Shown: positions 1-6,835 of the stretch, piece after piece
Position numbering within the stretch: the first letter of the stretch is position 1
How the letters are laid out: each line of letters begins with the position of its first letter
Assembly (NCBI GenBank): GCA_937859825.1
Contig: CALMAP010000349.1
Coordinates: 1 to 8,365, forward strand
Direction of reading: 5' to 3'
Source: an uncultured Terriglobus sp.
GTDB lineage: Bacteria > Acidobacteriota > Terriglobia > Terriglobales > Acidobacteriaceae
DNA: 8,365 bases
Made by a program: the position numbers and the translations under genes
Notes under the pieces: generated by a model
Seen by the model: only the letters and a program-made list of their open reading frames with translations
Databases searched by the model: none
What the model was told of the DNA's origin: nothing

Positions 1-1
1 C

Positions 2-1747
2 GCCAGCGCGGAGCTGCACCGCTCCATCGCGCAGGCGGAACTAGGCGCGCCAGCCTCAGCCGACGAGGTGAACCAGCGCGTAAGCAGGCTGGAGTCGCAC
101 CTGCACATTTCCAAGATCGAATCGGCCAATGTGATCCAGGTGGAATACAGCGACCGCGACCCCAACCGCGCGGCGCAGGTGCTGAAGGCGCTGTTGAACG
201 GCTACTTCCGCCAGCGCGCCGATGTGCTGACCAGCGGCCGTGCCAGCTTTTTGGGGGAACAGCGCGACAGCGTTCGCGCACAACTTGATCGCGTAAATGA
301 ACAGATTGCCGCCTACGAAAAGCAGAACGGGGTAGTCGACGTAACCGAACAAATTACCGGTGCGGTCGCGCTGGACAACCGGCTGCACCAGGCGCAGCAG
401 GAGGCCGAGGCCGCGCTCGAAGACAGCCGCCGTACGGCGCAGGTGCTTTCAGAAAACGCCAGCGGCGTGCCGAAGGAGATCGAGATCTTCTCCGACAATA
501 CCGAGGCGGCGCATGCCATCGGCACCATGCAGGCTTCGCTGCTGCAGCTGGAGGCGAAGCGAGCCGATCTGGCTTCCCGCTACATGAGTGGCTCTCCGTT
601 CATCCAGCAGGTGGATGCACAGATTGCGGAATTGAAGACCGCCATCGCCGCGCAGAAGAACGACCTGATGACCGCGCGCCGCACCGGCTACAACACCTAT
701 CGCGACACCGTGGATGCGCGGCTGGTGCAGGCCCAGGCGACGCTTGCCGGCGCCGAAGCACGGCGTGCCGTGTTGAACCGGCAGGTGGCTGCCTCGGGCG
801 AGAGGCTGAAGTCCCTGATTGCTGTGTCCGACACGCTCGCGCGGCTCAAGATGCAGCGTGACCTGCTGGCAGACACGCTCAAGACCTACTCCGAACAACT
901 TGAGCAGGCGCGCGTGCAGCAGGACCAGGCCACTACCGCGGGCAGCACCAACGTGCGCATCATCGAGGCACCCGTACCTCCTAGCAGGAGGAACAATCCG
1001 CCGCTGCTCTTGATTGCTGCCAGCGTATTTACGGCGGTTCTGATCGCCGGTGTCACGATCGTTGTTCTGTCCAGCTTGCGCGATACCTTTCTGTCGCCGC
1101 AGGAGGCGGAGCGCGGCATGGGCCTTCCCGTCCTGTGCGATCTGCCGGCTGCCGCGCCCGGAGCCGCACGCCCGGACGCCCGGCGCTATGGCCGCCTGAT
1201 CGCCGCGATCACCGGCCTGCCCATCGCGGACGGCGGCAAGGTGGTGCTTCTGCTCACGCCAAACTCCCAGTCCGAGATCGACAGGACCGCGGAGGGCCTG
1301 ACTGCCGCGCTGGCCCAGCGCAGCCCGGGCAAGGTGGCGCTGCTGCGTCTGAATGAAAGCACCGGCCCTGTCGAAGAGGCAATGTCGAACACCACTCAGG
1401 AGAATGGCGTCGTTCTGCTTTCAGTGCCGGTAAGCCTCCAGCGGAAATATCTGTTGCAGTTGTTCGCGGGCCTGCGGTCGCAGTACGACCAGGTCGTGGT
1501 CACGGCGCCGCCCTCGTTCTCCTCCTCCGAGAGCCTCGATATCTCGCCCTTCGCGGACATGATCCTGCTGGTCCTGCAGGCGGAGCAGACGCGCCGACCC
1601 GTGGCCGAGGAGATCGTTGCGCAGGTAAGCGGCATGGGGCGTCGCGTGAGCGGCCTGGTGTTGACCGCGCGCCGGCATCTTATCCCTGCATGGCTCTACC
1701 ACCGGGTACTGGACAGGCGGCCGGCAGCGGTGCAATCGGCAGCGTGA
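2..1747 (+). CDS. Wzz/GumC-type polysaccharide chain-length / co-polymerase protein with degenerate BY-kinase-like domain (5' partial)
   Basis: The reading frame is open from base 2, so the N-terminus (first membrane helix and most of the Wzz domain) lies upstream; the GTG at 68 is internal. Such proteins sit in the inner membrane and control length and export of capsule or exopolysaccharide together with a Wzy polymerase and an outer-membrane channel. Visible residues about 35-70 have the Wzz-like pattern (VEYSDRDPNRAAQVL). Residues about 80-310 are long charged helices typical of the periplasmic coiled coil, followed by a proline-containing GNVR-type stretch (EAPVPPSRRNNPP). A membrane helix follows at about 335-356 (bases 1004-1069). 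The cytoplasmic C-terminus (bases about 1118-1740) has the outline of a Wzc-type BY-kinase/ParA-like fold, but the P-loop position (bases 1241-1300, LTPNSQSEIDRTAEG) has no GK[ST]. The Walker A' position reads LLRLNES, Walker B reads YDQVVVTAPP without its Asp, and there is no tyrosine cluster. I infer a non-catalytic domain. The gene is coupled to the next one by a 4-base overlap. The family call is firm; the polymer is unknown. Confidence 0.92.
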   Translation, partial: ASAELHRSIAQAELGAPASADEVNQRVSRLESHLHISKIESANVIQVEYSDRDPNRAAQVLKALLNGYFRQRADVLTSGRASFLGEQRDSVRAQLDRVNEQIAAYEKQNGVVDVTEQITGAVALDNRLHQAQQEAEAALEDSRRTAQVLSENASGVPKEIEIFSDNTEAAHAIGTMQASLLQLEAKRADLASRYMSGSPFIQQVDAQIAELKTAIAAQKNDLMTARRTGYNTYRDTVDARLVQAQATLAGAEARRAVLNRQVAASGERLKSLIAVSDTLARLKMQRDLLADTLKTYSEQLEQARVQQDQATTAGSTNVRIIEAPVPPSRRNNPPLLLIAASVFTAVLIAGVTIVVLSSLRDTFLSPQEAERGMGLPVLCDLPAAAPGAARPDARRYGRLIAAITGLPIADGGKVVLLLTPNSQSEIDRTAEGLTAALAQRSPGKVALLRLNESTGPVEEAMSNTTQENGVVLLSVPVSLQRKYLLQLFAGLRSQYDQVVVTAPPSFSSSESLDISPFADMILLVLQAEQTRRPVAEEIVAQVSGMGRRVSGLVLTARRHLIPAWLYHRVLDRRPAAVQSAA

Positions 1748-2760
1748 CTTCGGATCCTTCTTCTTCGCTCGCTGAAAAGATCAGCGCGGTGCTGCCGTTA
1801 AAGACGCGCGGCCGCCACTATGCCGACAACGTCGGCCGGTGCGACATTCTTTTCGCCTCCCTGCGCGCCTTTACCCGGCCTGAGATCTTCGAGCGGTTCG
1901 TGATCGTGGTTCCGCACAACGAGATCGACGAGGTGCGGCAGTACACGGCGGCGTGGAGTGACTTTCCGATTCAACTGGTCGACGAAGAGGAGCACTTCGG
2001 CATCTTCCAGCAGTTCTCAGCGCGGCACCAGGTGCGGCCCTGGCACCGGCAGCAGATCATTAAGCTGTATGCCCCCGCGCTGGTGAATACCGAGTACTTC
2101 ATGGTCTTCGACCCGGACGTATTTGCCACCAGGCCCTTCAACTTGAACGTACTTCTGCCCGGCGGCCGGGCCCTGACCCACTTTCAACCCCGGCAGCGCG
2201 AGCCGCGCTTCTGGGAGGCGTCCGCGCGCATCCTCAAGCAAGACCCGCATCTTGAGCGTGACGGTCTCTGGTGGACACCCGCGCTGCTCTCGAGCACGCT
2301 GTGCCGCCGCCTGCATGCCCGTCTGGAAGATCTGTATGGTGAGCACTGGATGCGTGTCCTGCTCGCTCGTTATACGGTGGACTGGACCGAGTACACCTTG
2401 TACTGGCTGAACGCCGAGCGCGAGGGGCTGCTGGACCGATACCATGCCCGTCCGGTGCCCGGCATGCCGGAACTGCATGTGGACGAAAGCATCTGGTACG
2501 CCGGCCCACGCGGCAGCAATCTCGCCCGGTGGGATGCCGCCCGGCACTTCGCTCCCGATGCCAAGGGCATCTTCGCGGTGGTGCAGAGCAACACCGGCCT
2601 CAGTATCCCCACGGTGCTGGCCAAGCTGCAGCCGTTCCTCCAGGTGCAGGTGCAGCCATACCGCCGGTACACAAGCTGGAGTCTGCAGGTGGCGGAGTTC
2701 TATTCCGCGGCGGTGCGGCGCCTGATGGGCAAAGTGCGAGGGCTGCTCCGCCGCCCCTGA
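1744..2760 (+). CDS. DUF6492 family protein, probable glycosyltransferase-like enzyme of exopolysaccharide locus
   Basis: This 338-residue soluble protein has no signal peptide or membrane helix. It matches my recollection of the DUF6492 pattern: an N-terminal strand and helix (AVLPLKTRGRHYADNV), a middle block WHRQQIIKL at residues 100-108, then FDPDVFATRPF at 122-132, and VDWTEYTLYWL near 212-222. The DPD (123-125) after a hydrophobic strand looks like the metal/nucleotide-sugar binding DxD of GT-A glycosyltransferases. That makes sugar transfer during polysaccharide synthesis likely, but the donor and acceptor cannot be read from sequence. The C-terminus is basic (LMGKVRGLLRRP) and could touch the membrane. 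I chose the GTG at 1744 because it overlaps the preceding stop as GTGA, the usual form of translational coupling. It also removes a Gly/Ala/Pro-rich 18-residue leader that an ATG at 1690 would add inside the upstream gene. Neither start has a strong Shine-Dalgarno. Joint expression with the Wzz/GumC gene is expected. Confidence 0.88.
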   Translation: MTSDPSSSLAEKISAVLPLKTRGRHYADNVGRCDILFASLRAFTRPEIFERFVIVVPHNEIDEVRQYTAAWSDFPIQLVDEEEHFGIFQQFSARHQVRPWHRQQIIKLYAPALVNTEYFMVFDPDVFATRPFNLNVLLPGGRALTHFQPRQREPRFWEASARILKQDPHLERDGLWWTPALLSSTLCRRLHARLEDLYGEHWMRVLLARYTVDWTEYTLYWLNAEREGLLDRYHARPVPGMPELHVDESIWYAGPRGSNLARWDAARHFAPDAKGIFAVVQSNTGLSIPTVLAKLQPFLQVQVQPYRRYTSWSLQVAEFYSAAVRRLMGKVRGLLRRP

Positions 2761-2875
2761 CCGACTGCAAGAGAGCCTGCGAAATACCCAAAGAGCAAGC
2801 GAAGGCGGCTGCGCGCGCCGCTCACGTTTCGAGTTCTCGGCAGACGCCCATGGACCGATGGTTTACCGTGACGCT
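2761..2875. other. Short intergenic gap after exopolysaccharide genes
   Basis: These 115 bases contain no gene. A GC-rich 5-bp hairpin (GCGGC 2805-2809 with GCCGC 2817-2821, 7-base loop) is followed by only three T in a row (2827-2829), so it is a weak candidate at best for a terminator of the upstream operon. No convincing -35/-10 pair was found for the peptidase gene, and there is no Shine-Dalgarno near either of its possible starts. Confidence 0.4.
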
Positions 2876-4024
2876 ATGCCAAGGTCTCTCCTGCTCTTCG
2901 CCGCGATCGTGTTTCTGACGGCGTCTGTATCGGCACAAGCCCCCGATCCCACCGTGCAATTGCTGCAGAAACTGTCCGACGCACCCGGACCTCCGGGGGC
3001 GGAGGGGCCCGTCCGAGCCCTTATGGTGCCGGAGATGAAGGCCAACTCCTCCAGCCTGCAATTTGACGGCCTCGGCTCCGTGATTGCGCAGCAGGGCAGC
3101 ACGGGACCGCGCGTGATGGTGGATGCGCACATGGACGAGCTGGGCGGCATGGTTCGCCGCGTGACCGCAAACGGCTTCGTCACCATGCAGATGCTGGGCG
3201 GCTGGCTCGACCAGGCGCTGGTGGACCAGCGATGGGTCATTCTCGGCAGCAAGGGCCCGGTGCACGCGGTAACCGGCATTCGCGACATCCATGTCGTTCC
3301 GGCAGACGAGCGCACCCGCGTCATTCCGCGCGATGCCCTCATGCTCGACATCGGTGCGAAAAACGCCGCGGAGGCTGCCGCTCTCGGCATCGAACCCGGC
3401 GACCCCGTGGTGCCCGATTCGCCGTTCCTCGTCATGAATGGCACGGACAACTACCTCGGCAAGGCATGGGACGACCGCATCGGCTGCGCCGTGCTGATCG
3501 AAGCCATGCGCCGCACCGCAAAGAGCGCGCACCCGAACCAGATCTTCTACGTGGCCACCACGCAGGAAGAGATCGGCCTGCGCGGTGCGCGCACCGCCGC
3601 CCAGGTGGTGAAGCCGGAGATCGGCATCGCGATCGAAGGCGGCATTGTGGGCGACACACCCGGCAGCCACCCCGAGGAGACGCAGGCAAAGCTCGGCGGC
3701 GGCCCGGGTATCTTCCTTTACGATTCCAGCGCACTGGCGAACCGCAAGATGGTGGCGCTGGTCAAACGTGTCGCCGCGCAGAAGGGTATCCCGCTGCAGT
3801 ACGACCTGGTGCAGGGCTATGGCGACGACTCCGCCGAAATTCAGCTCAGCAATGGCGGTGTGCCCACGGTCAACATCGTTGTGCCTGTTCGCTACACCCA
3901 CGCCCACAACGGCATCGTGAACCGCAAGGACTTCGATCGGACCGTGGACCTGGTGGTCGCGTTGATCGAGTCGCTTGACGCGAGCACCGCCGCAGGGCTG
4001 CGCGATTTCTCAACGGGCGATTAG
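2876..4024 (+). CDS. Exported M42 family metallo-aminopeptidase (glutamyl aminopeptidase / TET type)
   Basis: The protein has 382 residues from this start. M42 enzymes are di-metal (Zn or Co) aminopeptidases that trim peptides and usually assemble as tetrahedral dodecamers. Family signatures appear in order: DAHMDELGG (His85 metal ligand, Asp87 catalytic), LMLDIGA, GKAWDDRIG (Asp199 bridging metal), TTQEEIGLRG (Glu231 general base, Glu232 ligand), AIEGGIVGDTPG (Glu254, where some members have Asp) and VRYTHAHNGI (His342). The catalytic set is complete, so an active enzyme is expected. The N-terminus from the ATG at 2876 is a clear signal peptide: short n-region MPR, core LLLFAAIVFL, and a likely cut after ASVSA before QAPD. 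This is why I prefer 2876 to the in-frame ATG at 2858, which would add MVYRDA. No good Shine-Dalgarno precedes either. It would act in the periplasm or outside, which is unusual for M42. It converges with the cytochrome gene and is probably a single transcription unit. M28 or M20 peptidases have different motif spacing. Confidence 0.94.
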   Translation: MPRSLLLFAAIVFLTASVSAQAPDPTVQLLQKLSDAPGPPGAEGPVRALMVPEMKANSSSLQFDGLGSVIAQQGSTGPRVMVDAHMDELGGMVRRVTANGFVTMQMLGGWLDQALVDQRWVILGSKGPVHAVTGIRDIHVVPADERTRVIPRDALMLDIGAKNAAEAAALGIEPGDPVVPDSPFLVMNGTDNYLGKAWDDRIGCAVLIEAMRRTAKSAHPNQIFYVATTQEEIGLRGARTAAQVVKPEIGIAIEGGIVGDTPGSHPEETQAKLGGGPGIFLYDSSALANRKMVALVKRVAAQKGIPLQYDLVQGYGDDSAEIQLSNGGVPTVNIVVPVRYTHAHNGIVNRKDFDRTVDLVVALIESLDASTAAGLRDFSTGD

Positions 4025-4041
4025 GCAAGTGTTGTCAAGCC

Positions 4042-4129
4042 CCATGTCCACGCAAAATGTTTCTAATGAACGAGTTAGCGGTGGAACCCGAACGTGCGAG
4101 AACTTATAGAATCAAGACGGTGGACATGG
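4042..4129. repeat. 10-bp perfect inverted repeat bounding a 68-bp AT-richer core
   Basis: CCATGTCCAC at 4042-4051 is the exact reverse complement of GTGGACATGG at 4120-4129. The inner 68 bases are relatively AT-rich compared with the coding DNA on both sides. The arms could be the ends of a small interspersed element, or a long-loop RNA structure just after the peptidase stop. I see no flanking target duplication. Confidence 0.5.
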
Positions 4130-4172
4130 AAGCCAGCAAGCAGGGTCAACGCAGCGTAAGTGCAGCCGCCGG

Positions 4173-4234
4173 AGGAATTTGCGTCGAAGCGTAACCGGAT
4201 GAGGAACTTGCATTATCGGAGGACGCAAATTCCT
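4173..4234. repeat. 13-bp perfect inverted repeat (stem-loop candidate)
   Basis: AGGAATTTGCGTC at 4173-4185 pairs perfectly with GACGCAAATTCCT at 4222-4234, leaving a 36-base loop. It lies about 150 bases after the peptidase stop and about 85 bases beyond the cytochrome stop on the other strand. Being symmetric, it could fold in transcripts from either side and act as a bidirectional transcription end or mRNA 3' stabiliser. The lack of a T tract argues against simple intrinsic termination. A 13-bp perfect match this close is unlikely by chance. Confidence 0.6.
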
Positions 4235-4318
4235 TGAAATGAGGATTTTGGTCACCACCAGGGGAGGGGGCGCTCCCACAACTCGCCCAGGCAATGCTGT
4301 CCAGAGCAGGTTCACGCA

Positions 4319-6613
4319 CTAGAAGTGCTCCACCCACAGATAGCTCGGCGGATTCTGCAATTGCAGAACGCGGGAAAGATCGGCATCGTCCATGCGGTCG
4401 CCTTCACTAAAGGTGTGCGCGGGCATGGACTTGCTGGCCAGTTCCGGGTGCAGACGCCAGTAGGCTTGCGCCGTCCAGCCTGCGGCGGTGTCGTTGCCGG
4501 TCTGCGCGGCGAGGCGCGCTTCTTCTGCAGCGCGAGCCTTGTCGCCCATCGCGGCATAAACCGGTCCCAGCCAGCGGTGGGTGATCGGGTCGTCGGGGTC
4601 GATGCGCAGTACCGTCTCGTACTCGTTGCGTGCCTCGGGGAAGCGCTTCAACACCATGTAGATGTAGCCAAGCTCCTGGTGCACCTGTCGAAAGCGCCGG
4701 TAACGCCGGGCGACTGGTTCCAGCACAGGAACCGCATCGGCGAAGTGGCCCTGCCAGCGCAGGCAGAGGCCGCGGTAATACTCCGCGCGCGGATCGGTCG
4801 GTGTGATGCGTTCTGCACGGTCGATCTCAGCAAGCGCGGCATCGTAGCGGCCACGGGAGTACTCCGCGATGGCAAGATTGACGTGACCAGGCTCATACGC
4901 GGGGTCGAGCGCGATCACGTGGGAAAACGCATCTGCCGCCTCGGCGAACTGCTGCCGCTCCAGCATGCCGATGCCGTAGTTATTCCAGCGCAGTAGATCG
5001 GTCGTGTCCGGTGCGACAGGGTGCGACGGCAGCGCCGCGTTCTGGCCTGCCTGGAAGTGGAAGCTGCCCGTCGCCATGGTCACTGTAGGAAAGCGGTCAG
5101 GGTCGGAGGGCTTGTCGCCGAAGACCCAGTCGGTAAACTCACGGCGGAAACGACGGTAGCGCACCGAAGCGGTGAACTGGACGCCCCGCGTACCTGGCGG
5201 AACGCGAAAGCGGTAGCGCACCACGTCGCTCCTGCCCGGCGAAATTGTGGCATCGTAGGCCTTGGTGTAGGTCTTCCAGACTTCATGGTGGTCCAGCGCA
5301 GAGCCGTCCTGCCCGAGGATGCGCAGGGTGTAACTGCGCGCGGCGGGGTCCACGTGGTGATCGGCATCGACCGCTCCAGAGCGGTAGAGCGTCTGGCCGG
5401 AATCGCTGATGGCCGCAATGTCGAGCCAGCTTTCATAAAAGTCGCGCAGTTCCGGCACAAGCGTGTGGCCGATGCCCTTGTTGCGGACGACGACATCGAC
5501 CCGGACGGTGTCGCCCGGCAGCACCTCAAATGCGCGGCTGCCAAGTGGCGCGACCAGCTCCGAGGGCACAAACCGCGCTTCACCAGCTTTGGGAGCCGTG
5601 TGCTCAACGGTGATGGCGAAGATGTCGATCGTGACCTGGTTCGCCTTCAGGTAATCCACGACGCGTTTGGCCTGCTCGTCGAAGCCGTACTGCGCGGGGA
5701 CGGCCGTGTTCGCGCCCAGCCAGCGGTGTGAGGCATAGGTGTGACCGTCTTTCCCGGCCAGGTCGCGGGGCATGTGGCAGGTTTGGCAGCTTGAGGCAGT
5801 GTCCTTCTGATAAAAGGTGAGCGGCGTCTCGGTCGACCATGAGGACTGCTGCCACTCGTCGTAGCCGGTGAAGGTGCGTAGCCATTTGTAGCCGTTCACG
5901 GAGGCAGGGATCGCGGCCTTGTGGCAGCTTCCGCAGTATTCCGACGAGCGGTAGAAGGGCTGCATGACGGCCTTGCTGTGCCGGTCCAGGTGCGCCAGCA
6001 CCTCCGCGTCCGACGGCAAGCCGGGTTGTGGCGCGCCGTGCTCGTCCACCATCACGGCGGGCTTGCCATAAACATAGCTGCCGATGCCGCGTACCTCGTC
6101 CACGCGGCGGATGCTGTGACACACCATGCAGGTCACGCCGTCGTCATCATGTGGCCGGGACACGGTTGAACCGGGCGTAAGTGCGCCGGTAAAGAGTGCC
6201 ACCGGGTTATGGCAGCTTTCACAGTGGCGCGTGTATGCCACACCCTTGTCGGTGGCGAGCTGCGCGACATTCTTGACATACCAGGGTGTCCGGAAGGAGT
6301 TGGCGTGGGCAGACTGCCTCCATTCATGGTGCACCTCCTTGTGGCAGTGACCGCAGTAGGCGGCGGAGGGGACCTCCTCCGGCTTCAGGAAGCCGGGGAA
6401 ATCCGCTGACGCGTTGCCGGGCAGGTAGGGGTTCTCTCCAAAGCGGAGGTCGTAGTGCGAGGCTGTCACTGCACTGGGTACTTTGGGGATGTTCCCTGTC
6501 GCCTGTGCCTTTGCGGAGGGCTGATGCCACACCAGAGCGGGCAAAGCCCCAGCCGCAATAAGCAGCACCGTGCTTGCCAGCGCATGACGCCGTGAGGTGG
6601 AGGGAAGCCGCAT
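4319..6613 (-). CDS. Exported pentahaem c-type cytochrome with C-terminal TPR repeats (cytochrome c554-like)
   Basis: This 764-residue protein is probably periplasmic or outer-membrane associated and involved in electron transfer. Residues 1-36 form a signal peptide (SRRHALASTVLLIAAGALPAL core, likely cut after AKA at 36). Five CxxCH haem c motifs follow: CGHCH 87-91, CESCH 131-135, CMVCH 162-166, CGSCH 227-231 and CQTCH 276-280, in the style of cytochrome c554-like multihaem proteins. Residues about 325-535 are a beta-rich region with VRNKGIGHTLVPE (His383) and PGRSDVVRYRFRVP, a type seen next to haem domains in such cytochromes. Residues 543-705 hold TPR units starting at 543, 577, 611, 645 and 679 with exact 34-residue spacing, which suggests a partner-binding surface. 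The redox partner and substrate cannot be deduced. Haem attachment would need the Ccm system, which is not in this window. The ATG at 6613 fits the signal peptide, although no Shine-Dalgarno is evident. It is transcribed divergently from the PKD lipoprotein gene. Confidence 0.95.
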   Translation of the reverse strand: MRLPSTSRRHALASTVLLIAAGALPALVWHQPSAKAQATGNIPKVPSAVTASHYDLRFGENPYLPGNASADFPGFLKPEEVPSAAYCGHCHKEVHHEWRQSAHANSFRTPWYVKNVAQLATDKGVAYTRHCESCHNPVALFTGALTPGSTVSRPHDDDGVTCMVCHSIRRVDEVRGIGSYVYGKPAVMVDEHGAPQPGLPSDAEVLAHLDRHSKAVMQPFYRSSEYCGSCHKAAIPASVNGYKWLRTFTGYDEWQQSSWSTETPLTFYQKDTASSCQTCHMPRDLAGKDGHTYASHRWLGANTAVPAQYGFDEQAKRVVDYLKANQVTIDIFAITVEHTAPKAGEARFVPSELVAPLGSRAFEVLPGDTVRVDVVVRNKGIGHTLVPELRDFYESWLDIAAISDSGQTLYRSGAVDADHHVDPAARSYTLRILGQDGSALDHHEVWKTYTKAYDATISPGRSDVVRYRFRVPPGTRGVQFTASVRYRRFRREFTDWVFGDKPSDPDRFPTVTMATGSFHFQAGQNAALPSHPVAPDTTDLLRWNNYGIGMLERQQFAEAADAFSHVIALDPAYEPGHVNLAIAEYSRGRYDAALAEIDRAERITPTDPRAEYYRGLCLRWQGHFADAVPVLEPVARRYRRFRQVHQELGYIYMVLKRFPEARNEYETVLRIDPDDPITHRWLGPVYAAMGDKARAAEEARLAAQTGNDTAAGWTAQAYWRLHPELASKSMPAHTFSEGDRMDDADLSRVLQLQNPPSYLWVEHF

Positions 6614-6835
6614 GGGATTCTGAGGGAAAGCTACCGGCGCGTAGAGGCTGATGCAACAGGATCAAGCACATGTGGGTCGAGATGCCACCTCGTGCCCCTT
6701 CCTGTCCCTTGCTCCTGTTCCGCCTCACGGCGACACTCGTGACTGCATCATGCCAGTTCAGCGGCTGCTAAGGGGCAACCATAGCCCTCGCCAGCCATGC
6801 TGTTTGGGGACTGGTTGTGTCGCTGGAGTGAATGG
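6614..6835. promoter_or_regulatory. Divergent promoter region between cytochrome and PKD lipoprotein genes
   Basis: These 222 bases separate two divergently read genes and so must carry the start signals of both. I could not assign a convincing -35/-10 pair for either strand. Visible structure includes an 8-bp palindrome CACATGTG (6667-6674). Next to it is a hairpin, CGAG 6678-6681 with CTCG 6689-6692 around a 7-base loop, with outer GGG/CCC pairing. Either could be an operator or part of the cytochrome leader RNA, but the evidence is positional only. Confidence 0.45.
6825..6828 (+). promoter_or_regulatory. Shine-Dalgarno for the PKD lipoprotein gene
   Basis: GGAG lies 7 bases before the ATG at 6836. 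It is the clearest ribosome binding site in the window and decides the start of the following gene over the in-frame ATG at 6797 and TTG at 6887, which have no such site. Confidence 0.6.

Larger units (their letters stand above)
4025..4318. other. Gene-free convergent intergenic region with inverted repeats
   Basis: This 294-base gap lies between the ends of two convergent genes. It is less GC-rich than its flanks, especially in 4025-4130. Open frames here on the minus strand lack start signals and resemble no protein family. It contains two separate inverted repeats (listed separately) and a small GC hairpin on the minus side (GGGAG 4262-4266 with CTCCC 4273-4277). No run of T follows any of these stems, so a classical intrinsic terminator is not evident on either strand. 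The region may end transcription for both genes or hold a small noncoding element. Confidence 0.6.

Noticed and set aside
1690..1743. ATG at 1690 as start of the DUF6492 gene
   Set aside because: It lies 58 bases inside the upstream gene without a Shine-Dalgarno and adds a low-complexity leader; the GTG at 1744 gives the common 4-base coupled overlap.
2805..2829. GCGGC/GCCGC hairpin followed by TTT as terminator of the exopolysaccharide operon
   Set aside because: The stem is only 5 bp in very GC-rich sequence, and only three T in a row follow; too weak to call.
2822..3907. 361-codon open frame on the minus strand opposite the peptidase gene
   Set aside because: It lies wholly antisense to the M42 gene, whose motifs are complete; the translation is His/Arg/Gly-rich with no family pattern, as expected from GC-rich codon structure.
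3232..3978. 248-codon plus-strand frame within the peptidase gene
   Set aside because: It is an out-of-frame shadow, rich in Arg, His and Gly, with no motif.
4262..4277. GGGAG/CTCCC hairpin as terminator of the cytochrome gene
   Set aside because: The stem is 5 bp and no T run follows on the minus strand.
4325..5731. Two plus-strand open frames (4325-4996 and 5021-5731) opposite the cytochrome gene
   Set aside because: They are antisense to an uninterrupted gene with haem and TPR motifs, and their translations carry no recognisable domain.
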